NCBI RefSeq assembly: GCF_000224145.3
Contig: NW_004190397.2
Span: forward strand, 43,033 to 107,032
Source: Ciona intestinalis
Taxonomy: Eukaryota; Chordata; Ascidiacea; Phlebobranchia; Cionidae
Direction of reading: 5' to 3'
Length of the DNA: 64,000 bases
The notes under the pieces were generated by a model. It was given only the letters and a program-made list of their open reading frames with translations, had not been told where the DNA came from and did not search any database. Shown here one piece after another: positions 1 to 10,700 of this stretch (within the stretch, counting starts at the first letter, position 1; every line of letters starts with the position of its first letter). Both the position numbers and the translations under genes were made by a program.

Positions 1-2079
1 TACTATATAATGAAAAAAGTTACCGAGTTGTTTAGCGGTAATGTCTTTTATGTTATTCGTGTAAGTTCCGCTGTTATAGTTCTGGGAAGAAGATCTTTTT
101 CGTCTCCCACGAAGTTGTACACTTGATGCCCGTGTATTTCTGTACGCAGCGCCCGACTTCGATGTCTTCATGTGACGTGTACATGTGTTGTAAGCATTCC
201 CCAAGATGCGGGCCGAGCTGTCGCATGAGGGCACGAGAGAACACCATACCAGGACCACCCTGGAGTAAAAATTAATATAGAATTGTTGACCGCTAATTCT
301 TTAAAACACGATCAGGATATTATGTGCTAAATGTGACACGTATTTCCCCACCCTACTTATAGTAAACAAAAATATTTAAAGAATTATAAAACTGTCTCCT
401 CACGACTTCTGTTGTTAATTGTTCAATCGCGATTAGGATATTTGGATATTATGTTCTAAAGATGCCCAGTCTTCCCCATCCTACTATATATAGTAGGGAA
501 TATGGGACACCTTTTCATTCTTTTTTCTCTTATTTGATAGTGAATAAAAACATTTGAGGAATTAAAAAAACAGTCCTCACTATTTCCATAGACCGTTAAT
601 AATTGTTTAAAACACGACCAGGATATTTAAATATAATGTGCTAAAGGTGTCTTGAGTGCCAACAATTAACAACGCGGTCTGCAATAGTCGTGGAATATGA
701 CTTTATAATTCTTTGAATGATTTTGTTTACTACCAAATGGGACAAGAAAATGGTTTAAAAAGGTGTCCCGTCTTACCCCATCCCACAGTATAATACAACA
801 GGTCTTACCATGCAGTAATTATCGCCGTCGCTCAATAAGTCTTCTTTTCCTTTGCCATAACCAGGACTTCCGATATACCGCGGTTGGGAAGAATTAATTC
901 GATTTAGAAACATAGATAGTTTATCCACGTCTACGTATGCGTCGTCGTCCAAACGTACGAACCAGTCAAATCTGGGATTAAATGCAGTTAATGTGAAAGT
1001 ATAAATGAATGTGATCTGCTTTATCCTAGCGTAGTGGGGAAATGACAGCAAAATACGAGTGTTTTCTATCACGAGACTTGTTTATCATCAAACTGTAAAA
1101 GAAATTTTAAGGTTCTTCACATAAGCGCGGATAAATATCCGACTACCATAAAACTATACTACAAAATTACACACGTGGTAAATGGTAAGCGGGCACGAGC
1201 AGTATGAAACAGAACACCCGTTTTATAACACTGTCATTTTCCTACCAGGCAAGGAAAAAGCGAGTTTTATTCATTCATTCATTAAATGTAACTGATTCAT
1301 TCATTCATTCATTCATTCATTCATTCATTCATTCATTCATTCATTCATTCATTCATTCATTCATTCATTCATTCATTCATTCTCATTTATTTCATTCAGT
1401 CATTTAATACGTACTTGTCCACATATGCGGTGTGCATATACTTTAGCATTGAGAAGCTCTTCTTTTGCGGCGGGTATGCATTATCGTCCACACCAAGTAA
1501 CTTGATTGTCTTTATATTGCTTTGAGATTGGTTATTGTTGGCATAAACTTCAATAACTGCTCCTGATCGCGTCATCCATGTATCACGTGACGCTGCTACC
1601 CGTGTTTCCAAATTTGAACCAACAGAAAGTAAACCTGTGCAATATAGTAGGGCGGGTAAAATGGGACATTTTTATTCTGTTTTCTCGTCCCAGTTAATAG
1701 GAAACGAAGAGTATTAAGAGAATCATGTAGGCTACTTGTCGCTTCACGACTTTAGAAGAGTTTTTTAATTGTTAACAACGTGATTATAAAATATGTGGAT
1801 ATTCCATCTTACCCCACACTGCTATATGCTATAAAAAAACGAGCTCTATATATTATATACAGCGCAGAGCATATAAGATTCTTACCGATGTACAAATTCG
1901 CTTTTGGTGCAGAAGGTTCCAGATCTAACCGTTGTGGAGAACTTTCAGCACTGTACACTGTTTTCTTGCTGTCCAAAAAGTCCACCCGTTTTGTTAGTGC
2001 GTCTGAATTAATCGAAATAGTTCGCCTTCGTATTATAAAAGACCCGAGGAAATAGCCGACTGCGCAGCTAAACAGAAAC
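1..2079 (-). CDS. Chondroitin sulfate synthase-like glycosyltransferase, 5' exons (partial)
   Basis: Four exons read right to left: 1886-2079, 1415-1634, 809-971, and 259 to the left edge. The first gives a hydrophobic stretch (AVGYFLGSF) followed by a basic stem, as in a type II Golgi signal anchor. It has no ATG, so an upstream exon is expected beyond its TTTCAG acceptor. Joined exons read LYIGLLSVGSNLETRVAASR, then GVDDNAYPPQKKSF, then DKFDWFVRLDDDAYV, then NYCM/GGPGMVFSRAL and GECLQHMYTSHEDIEVGRC. These match the N-terminal galactosyltransferase-like half of vertebrate CHSY/CHPF enzymes, including the metal-binding DDD motif. The enzyme would polymerise GlcA/GalNAc disaccharides on proteoglycans in the Golgi; that function is inferred from the family. 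CHSY1, CHSY3 and CHPF cannot be told apart from this part. All junctions keep frame. Near 84-92 the frame meets a stop while similarity continues one base out of register. MITE copies fill the introns. Confidence 0.8.
343..792. mobile_element. Cluster of three MITE copies/fragments
   Basis: A right-hand part (343-482), a nearly full copy (about 484-652) and an inverted fragment (about 655-792) lie back to back. They share the internal words AACAAAGAACATTCAAAGAA, AGACCGTTGTTAATTG and ACGATCAGGATATTTG and the GGGTGGGG-type ends. Copies are degraded, so borders are approximate. Confidence 0.65.
1163..1387 (+). mobile_element. SINE 3' part with long ATTC tail
   Basis: Only the right half of the tRNA-derived SINE is present (GGTAAGCGGGCACGAG, AACACCCGTTTTATAAC), followed by about 115 bp of nearly pure ATTC tetramers (1271-1387). 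It lies in an intron of the chondroitin synthase-like gene. Confidence 0.75.
1645..1822 (+). mobile_element. MITE copy
   Basis: It starts TAGTAGGGCGGGTAAAATGGGACA and ends in a shortened ATCTTACCCCACA, matching the GGTAAG subfamily. It lies in an intron of the chondroitin synthase-like gene. Confidence 0.7.
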
Positions 2080-2356
2080 CTGAAAGCAACCGGGCGTTGT
2101 AGTTACGCATTGGACTATACAGTACAGTTTTACAAAAAAAACAATCACCCATAAAGTTTACTTACGCTTAAGCGGATGTATATAACAGAACATTCTTGTT
2201 TCGACTGTGTTTTTTTTAACGCGAGGATAAACTTACATTCAATTAGTTCAAAATACTTAATACATTTAGAGCAACCAATTTCGTATTTAAACTAATTTCA
2301 AAGCATAGTACACGAAATCAGCAAATAATGATATTAAAATGCACAATTAAACTAAT

Positions 2357-2552
2357 GTATAGTAGGATGGGGGAAGTTGGGACACATTTTAACTCTATTT
2401 TCTCCTCCCATGTGGCAGTAAACAAAGAACATTCAAAGAATTGTAAAACTATATGCTCAAAACTCCAATAGACTGTTGTTAACTGTTTAAAACACGGACA
2501 GGATATTCGGATATTATGTGCCAAAAGTGTCTCATCTTCCCCCACCTTATTA
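2357..2552 (+). mobile_element. MITE copy, nearly full length
   Basis: The left end is TAGTAGGATGGGGGAAGTTG and the right end CATCTTCCCCCACCTTATTA, imperfect inverted repeats of about 25 bp around a body of about 195 bp. It has no coding capacity. TA-rich flanks fit a TA-type target site. Confidence 0.8.
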
Positions 2553-2897
2553 TCTATACCAGAAAAAATGGTTTAAAACATAAATCAATTTTTAAAAAAA
2601 GTTCAAAATGTAAGTTTTATCGCCTTACCTGTACAGAAGTTTTTCTTTATCCATGTTTCTCGCCCTCATATCGGTATCATAAATCACAACATTTAAATTA
2701 AATCGTTTCAAACGATTGCCGCCTTTAGAATTCGCACTAATTAAGAACCGATAAAGTAAATTAACGTTATATTTGTTTCATTGAAAATCGATCGACCGAG
2801 AACTCTAAATTTCAAAGTCGCGTGGCTATAGGCACCAAATGAATGTATATATATATAACTGTTTCGCGCCGTTTTCTTGTAAATTTTTTTTTTATAT

Positions 2898-3033
2898 AGA
2901 TATAGTAGGGTGGGGTAAGATAGGACATTTATAATGCTATAACGTCTCATTTAGTGGTATGGTAGTTGCTTAAAATACGATCAGGAAATATAAGATTTAC
3001 CGCTAACGGTATATCCCACCTTACCCCACAGTA
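2898..3033 (+). mobile_element. MITE copy, internally deleted
   Basis: Left end TAGTAGGGTGGGGTAAGATA and right end CACCTTACCCCACAGTA (GGTAAG subfamily), with a large part of the body missing. Confidence 0.65.
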
Positions 3034-4732
3034 GGCTACTATGCTAACAAACAATAAATTTAGCAAAACATTACATTTCGTGAATTTAGAATGTTCTTAC
3101 TTAAGTGGCATAGGACGCTGCAACTTTTGAATATTCGAACACCGATATGATAAGGATGAACAAACGGAACTTGATAGCATTAACGCCGAAAGCGCTTAAA
3201 CTTGACATACGTTTAACTTTGTAAGAAAAATAATGGAAATGACTAATATGCCAAACCTTATGTCTTAAAAGTGAGGCAGTCGTACTACTGTCTGTAATTC
3301 GAACTACTTAAAAGGGGGAACTAAAATTTAACTGCCATTGAATACTTTACTAAACAATAAATCTCAATCTCTTTACAGAAAACATGGTTTAAAACTGCGG
3401 CTACATGCGCTGTCTTACCAATATCTTTTACCTATACTGCCGAAGACCCTGCCAATAACTTTCTGTTACACGCAAACAGAAATTAAAGTTTGATCGTAAA
3501 GTTCTTAACAAAAAAAAAGAACGGCGCGCCTTAACTTTAAGTTTGTTTGCATTTAGCCCAGTTGTCAAATATTGGCTTTCTTTCAAGTTACATAGGCGTT
3601 TACTTTACTCTAACTTACCATAAAGATTTAATACGCAAAGGCGTATAGCACCAATATACCCTATTGTTTCTATTGTCATTACGATTTTCTGCTTAGTATT
3701 CGTAGAAAAGTAATGTTTCAACTTGTTTATCCTCGCGCGGCAGGCAATTTCGGAAATTATACCTTGGCTGTCTTATTACACTTAACTAACGCCCGTCAAT
3801 GAGTAATCGCGTATGTAACTTCGTGTGCGTTGCCGCCGAATAAAAATGAGGCCTACTGATAGTAGGGTGGGGGAACATGGGACATGGGGTAAGATGGTAT
3901 AGTTTTGAATCCTGTAATGTAACAGTAATTTTGTAAGTATCCTGTCGACTCTTAAAGGAGCATTTTTAAATGTTAATACACAATTAGGAAATTAGAATAC
4001 GACTGTTTTAACTTAAAACAGTTGTAGACTTTAATATATACAATACCGCGAAAAAAACACGCTGCAATTAAGGTATTGTCTAAAACGACTCGGTTATATT
4101 TCTGCATATAGGTACAAAGTTTGCTCTGGAAAATACAAAGCATAACAAGCACCACTTATGAAATGTTTTTGTACAGGTCCCCCTATTGTAAGGGTCGTGT
4201 CTTTACACACACTTTTGTTTCCATTAAGAGTTTAACTTAAAAATAATTAAACATAAAAGGCTCGTCTGTCCGCTAGGTGTAGCGACCACGCTTATTTTCT
4301 TCCAACTAAATGTAAATCTTTTTTAACTGTAAGCCTTTTTTAACAACTGTTGTTTTATTTCTATATCCTAGCTTTTCGTTTAAAATATTTCTAAATTTTC
4401 GCTACCGTCAAAGAGACATATAAAAAGTTAATATTATTATTACTAAATAACAATGTCATTTATAAATGTCTCCATACCATAATTAACGCTACGTATGGCT
4501 AAATTAAAGCTATAGCGACCACTATAAGTGTTCTAATAAGCTATTGTAAGATGGTTCATGTTTTCAACACATTGTATCATAATACTTGGTATTAAATAAA
4601 GAATATTTATAAAACTGTATAACAGTATCCTCACAACACTAAAAGAGCGTTGTTAATTGTTAAAAACACAATCCGAAAACATAGGATAATATGTGATATC
4701 GGTACCCATCTTACCCCACAGTACTAAATGAA
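3034..4732. other. Intergenic stretch with decayed MITEs
   Basis: No convincing exon on either strand. MITE relics lie at about 3859-3990 and 4542-4725, the second with GATGGTTCATGTTTTC and CATCTTACCCCACAGTACTA. At 4308-4425 a block (TTTTAACTGTAAGC, TTTAACAACTGTTG, CAAAGAGACA) recurs near 13403-13515. A first exon of the chondroitin synthase-like gene may also lie here unseen. Confidence 0.5.
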
Positions 4733-7700
4733 TTAAAGCTTTTTTTGCTTCTCTACCCAGTCATGCAGAATGTTTATAGCTTGATATGTTTCAGAGCATT
4801 CAGTTTCGACGAAAGATTCAGGCAGATGTTCACCTAAACCTATTGCTTCACTTGCCTTTAAAGCTTTAGTACCTATGCAAGAAATGAATAAATGTAACTT
4901 GCTTTATCCTAGGTGTGGTGACCACGCTTATTTTCTTCAAATTAAATGTTAATGTGTTGAATGTGAATGAATGAATGAATAAAACTTACTTTATTCTCGC
5001 ATGGCCGAAAAACCACAATTGTTATTACACAGGTGTTCTGTTTCATACACCTCGTGTCAGCTTATGAGTTACCATGTATTTTAGTTTGTAGGTGATTAAT
5101 TTTTGGGGGAGATTTTTCATTTTTTATGTATGGCTAATAATAATTGAAACAACCATTAGTGACCACTGGGTTGAAGCAATTGCCGTTAAGCGTCTTGCCC
5201 AAGGACACATACACCCACAGACATAGCAACGAAGAGCCTTGAACTCATTACCTATGGGCTACCACCCACAGGCAGGTGCACCAATCACTTTGCCACAGCA
5301 TCGGAAAACTTTGCGGGTGATTATTTTTTTCATAAGCAAGCATACTAATAAAAAAGTAGTCACTTCTGAAATTGTTGATATTATGAGAATGGGAACAATC
5401 TTACCGTCAAAGTTGATGTAACACAAACGAACAGTAAGTTGATCTAATGGGTGTAAGTACGCAGGACCTCCAGACATTAACTGTAAAACATTATGACAAT
5501 AAAATGAATGACTTTAATAAAAAATATGAAAAGAAATGAATGACTAAAATGAAAAATAAATTTCTCTTCGGCCAAGGTAAGAAGATCAGAAAAGTTTACG
5601 GGGCGAAAATACTTTAAAGGATTGGTACACAAAATATAAAAAGATTGGGATAAGATGAGACATGTTTTCATTATATTTTATCATCCCAATTGGTAGTAAA
5701 CAAAGAATATTTACAGAATTATATAACCGTATTTTCACTATCTCTTAAAAAGCTTTGTTTAATTGTTAAATACACGATTAGGAAAAATGGGACATTCTGT
5801 CCCTAAGTGCCCCAATTTACCCTATTATATTAAGTGCTAAAGGTTACCCATCTTAAAAACAGTTTTATACAATATATAACAGCAAAGAATATTCATAGTC
5901 GGGTGGGGGAATATGGGACACCCTTAGCACATAATAACCAAATATCCTGATCGTGTTTTAAACAATTAACAACGGTCCATGAGAGTTGTGAAAATTTGGT
6001 TTTATAATTTCTTGAATGTTTTTCGTTTACTACTAAATGGAAAAAGAAAATAGAATAAAAAGAAAATAGAATAAAGGGTGCCCCATCTTCTCCTACCCTA
6101 CTATATATAATTATAGAACAGTATCCACAAACTCTTAAAAAACGTTATTTCATTGTTAAAAACGCTAAAAAATATGGGTTATTATGTGCTAAATGTTATC
6201 TGTCTTACACTACATTAAAATGTAAATCCACAGTGTTATGTAACAGCTGTAGTTGGCATAAAGTACTTACTGCTATTCCAGCCTCTTCCAGTAATGCGTC
6301 ACACATGCCACTACCAGTTGTTATGCCTCGTTTTTCTAACTGTGCTCTTATCACTTCAAAGTCAGGGAAAATATAATAACCAGAGCTTGGGAGATGGACT
6401 TTAACACCACACGAAGATAGTTTTCTTGGAGGAGAAAAAAATGCAAAAATTTACATTTTCGGTTAATTGCAAAAAAATTTACTGGTCCAAATTTAAACAT
6501 TTGACTTTCATACCACAAGAAGAATGGACTTTAACACCACAAGAAGATAGTTTTCTTTGAAGAGAAAAAATGGTAAAATTTACATTTTTGGTAAATTGCA
6601 AGAAATACTACTCTTGGTACAAATTGAAACATTGTAATAAGAGATTTTTTAAAAATCAATAATAAATGTATGAAAGTAACTTATTTACCCTCACATGGTG
6701 TGGCTAGGACAGTCTTTATAACATGGGTGATCCATTTCATAGGCCTTGTGTTTGCTTACAAATACCATAGCTCTGAGAGTTATTATTTTTTCCAATGCAT
6801 GGCTGAGAATTTGGACAACCCATTAGTGACCACTGGGTTAGACCAACTTCCATTCAAGTGTCTTGCCCAAGGACACACATACACCCACAATGGTAGCAGC
6901 AACAAGTGTAGACCCATAAACTCTGGGTTAAAAGCAGGCGCGCTAACCAATTACCACTTCACTAAACTTATATGCCAGACTCAGAGCAAAACGGTAAAAA
7001 AGTGTTCAAAAAAAATTGAGCAAATATTAATTACATACTTGCAACAGAATGTAGCTACTCTGTGCAGTATCCTCTTGCAGTGCTTTACATAATTCTGACT
7101 GTGTTCATCATACTGCAACAACTGTAACACAAATTTCAACTTGCTGGGTTAATGATATAAACTGCCAATGAGAGAATTATCTTGTATTCTATGTGGCATG
7201 CAAATGCCTCAGTATTTTTCACATACTTAAACAGTGGAAGTCATGGCATTTGCATCACCAAAAAAATTTCTGTTAAATGTATATTTATGTACAAATTGTG
7301 TTATATTGTGTTATATTGTGGACTTGCATGTCACAAACTTTGAAGTTTTTTTTATCTATATGGGTGAAGTCCTGTAATGTAGCCATGGGATCTGAAATTT
7401 AGGCTACAATTGGAAAAATACCCCAACATACACATAACACTGGGTTTAAGCGATGTTTATTATTAGTATGAATGAATGTGAACTTACTTTATCCTCGCTT
7501 TGCCAAAAAAACAACAGTCGTTATAACACAGGTGTTCTGTTTCATACACCATGCGCCAGCTTACGAGTTATTATGTATGTTCCCTTGTAAGGGCAAATAC
7601 ACTGTCAATGGTATCAGTAATGATTAAAGACTTTTAGATTACCACATTTAAAGTAGTTACGTACCGAGACTGCTGCCAATTGTATTGGTGCAGCTGCGCT

Positions 7701-10700
7701 GGTGTAGGTGTTACTTGCAGCTCCAGCAACCACATTACAGATATCTGTTTGAAGTATATGAATAAATAAATATAACTTGTTTTATCTTGGTGGAGAAAAG
7801 ACGGTTGTTATTAATTGCGTGTTCTGTTTTGTACACCTTGTGCCAGCTTACGAAATATAACGTACGAAACTTTGTGTGTGTTTTTTTGTCTGTATTGCTG
7901 ACAATTTAGACAACCCATTAGTGAACGCTAAGTTAGAGCATTGCCAAATACACTCACAATGGTAGCTGCGGCGAACCTTGAACCTGTAACCTCTGGATTA
8001 GAAGAGGTGTGCTACCCAGCGTCATGGTGCCAGGCAGTATAATATATAAACAGTTACCTTTTAAATGGGAAGGGTATAGATGGTAACCAAGTCTCCAACC
8101 CCCACAGCTTGCCCACTTGGATATCCCACAAGATAAGACTGTACCCTCAGGATAAAACTAAAGAAAAAAGATATATTTTATTATAAATTATTTATCCTTG
8201 CATGGAGGGCAATGGTAGTCGTTATAACACTGGTTTTCTGTTTCATATACCTCGTGCCCGCTTGCCAGTCACCACATATGTAACTTTATGGGGGATTTGC
8301 TTTATTCTCTATAGCCTAGAATTTGGACAAACTATTAGTGACCACTATTTTGAAGAACCTATTATTGACATATGTTTCCTTGGGCAAGACACTTAATAAT
8401 TTCTTTGACCCACTGGTCACTTATGGGTTGTCTAAATTGTCAGCCATACAATAAAATACCCCCGGAGTTACATTCGTGGTAAATAGAAAGCGGGCTTGAG
8501 GTGTATAAAACAGAACACACATTTTATAACGACTGCCTTTGCCTGCCCTGTGAGGTTATTTGTTGTTATAAAAAAACAAGTTTTACCTGCGCCAAGCTTA
8601 AGTGATTATCGTTAAATGAAAGTCGTCCATAAATCTCATCACTTAAAACAAGCATTTTCCTTTTTCTCATTTCAGATCTGTGTTATAATGGTCATATTGT
8701 TATTTTATTAAACTGTGTGTTTGATTTTACATTTTGTTTTAAAGAGAAAAAAAGTTCTTTTTAAATTAAAGTTTTTCACATGGGCTTTTTTTATTGAACT
8801 ATAAAAACATATGGGACCATAGAACCACAACAAAATTAAAAATAAATTTTGAAAAAAACTGAAAATATAGCGTACATGCCAACTTATATAGATAATTTAA
8901 TTTAAAGCAAAAAGCATTTGAAATTAGCTGACGTAAGATATTGTGACTTGTAAAAAATTATCAATAGTTTTTGAAAATTAAAGCTTTAAAAGTCAAGTTT
9001 GTCAAAACTAATATTTAAAACAATTAAAAACTACTGGCAAGGAATGAAACAGAAAACTGCCAACTAGTAACTTTGTATTATGAATGCATTATAATAGTTT
9101 ATAAATACATGAATTAACTTCAAAAAGACCTATAAGGTCTGATTATGTAAGCTTTATAGAACAGTCATGTAGCCAAGGACTTTAACTTTTTAAAGGCCAA
9201 ATATTGCAAAACAAATTTCTAGGATTAATTTAAAGATAAAAATGATAAAACAGACAATTTGATGCATTTTTAATAATTATTATGAAGATAAGCATTGGGG
9301 AAACTAAATGAAAGCACTAAAGCATAGGACAGCCATGCTGTAATATTTACCCAAGAGCTATAAGTTCATCTTTAGTGTAGCTACTCCCAGCTACATATGA
9401 AACATAAGGTATTAAAACTATGTTAAAATACAGTAGGCAATAAGGTTATTATTCTGTTGCAGTTAGTATTAGCAGTAATGTAATACTTGAAATTGCTTTT
9501 CTGGTAATTTAAAGCATATTCATTACATGGGGGGACATTTTGGATCAAACAGTCAGATTTGAACAAGTATAAAATTGATTGTGATTAAAACAAATTTACA
9601 TATTTTNNNNNNNNNNNNNNNNNNNNNNNNNNNNNNNNNNNNNNNNNNNNNNNNNNTAATTTTGAAAAAAAATATTTTTGTGTTTGTGGGACTTTCAAGA
9701 GTAGACGTTTCGTAACGTCTTTTCATAACCTGCTATACGTTTCATGACGCAAAAACTACCCAATAGTACAATTTTTGATCATTTTACAGCTCATGTTCCA
9801 ACAAGGCGGGTATGAAAGAGTCAATAAACTGACTTATGTGGGTAAAATTATTTTTTCCNTATAAATATAAAAAGATTCGAAATTCTAGATTCGGAATTCT
9901 AGATTCGAAATAAAGTATTCTAGGATATCCTAGAATACCTAATTATTCTGTAATGTGCATCCCTATCTACATAGCACACTTTAAATTAACTTAAAAAAGA
10001 CCTATAAGGCCTACTATTTATGTAAGCTTTATAGAACAATCATGTAGCCAAGGACTTTAACTTTTTAAAGGCCAAATATTGCAAAACAAATTTCTAGGAT
10101 TAATTTAAAGATAAAAATGATAAAACAGACAATTTGATGCATTTTTAATAATTATTATGAAGATAAGCATTGGGAAAACTAAATGAAAGCACTAAAGCAT
10201 AGGACAGCCATGCTGTAATATTTACCCAAGAGCTATAAGTTCATCTTTAGTGTAGCTACTCCCAGCTACATATGAAACATAAGGTATTAAAACTATGTTA
10301 AAATACAGTAGGCAATAAGGTTATTATTCTGTTGCAGTTAGTATTAGCAGTAATGTAATACTTGAAATTGCTTTTCTGGTAATTTAAAGCATATTCATTA
10401 CATGGGGGGACATTTTGGATCAAACAGTCAGATTTGAACAAGTATAAAATTGATTGTGATTAAAACAAATTTACATATTTTTTTTTTGCAAATGTTAAGT
10501 GTTATAATGACTGTCAGTGCCACACCATGCGAGGATAAAATGAATATCATTTACTCATACAATAATTGAATGAATGAATGAATGTAACTTACTTTATCCC
10601 GTGTGGATAGAAAACAACAGCCGTTATAACACGATGTTCATACACCTCGTGCCAGCTTACAAGTTACCATGTATGTTACATTGTAGGTGATTATTTTTGT

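Noticed and set aside
1204-1407. Frame coding an FIHS repeat
   Set aside because: Pure translation of the ATTC microsatellite at a SINE tail.
1780-2055. Plus-strand frame of 91 codons
   Set aside because: It overlaps the better-supported minus-strand stem/anchor exon of the chondroitin synthase-like gene and a MITE right end.
6670-7092. Plus-strand frame of 140 codons
   Set aside because: Made of SINE sequence plus the complement of an aminotransferase exon.
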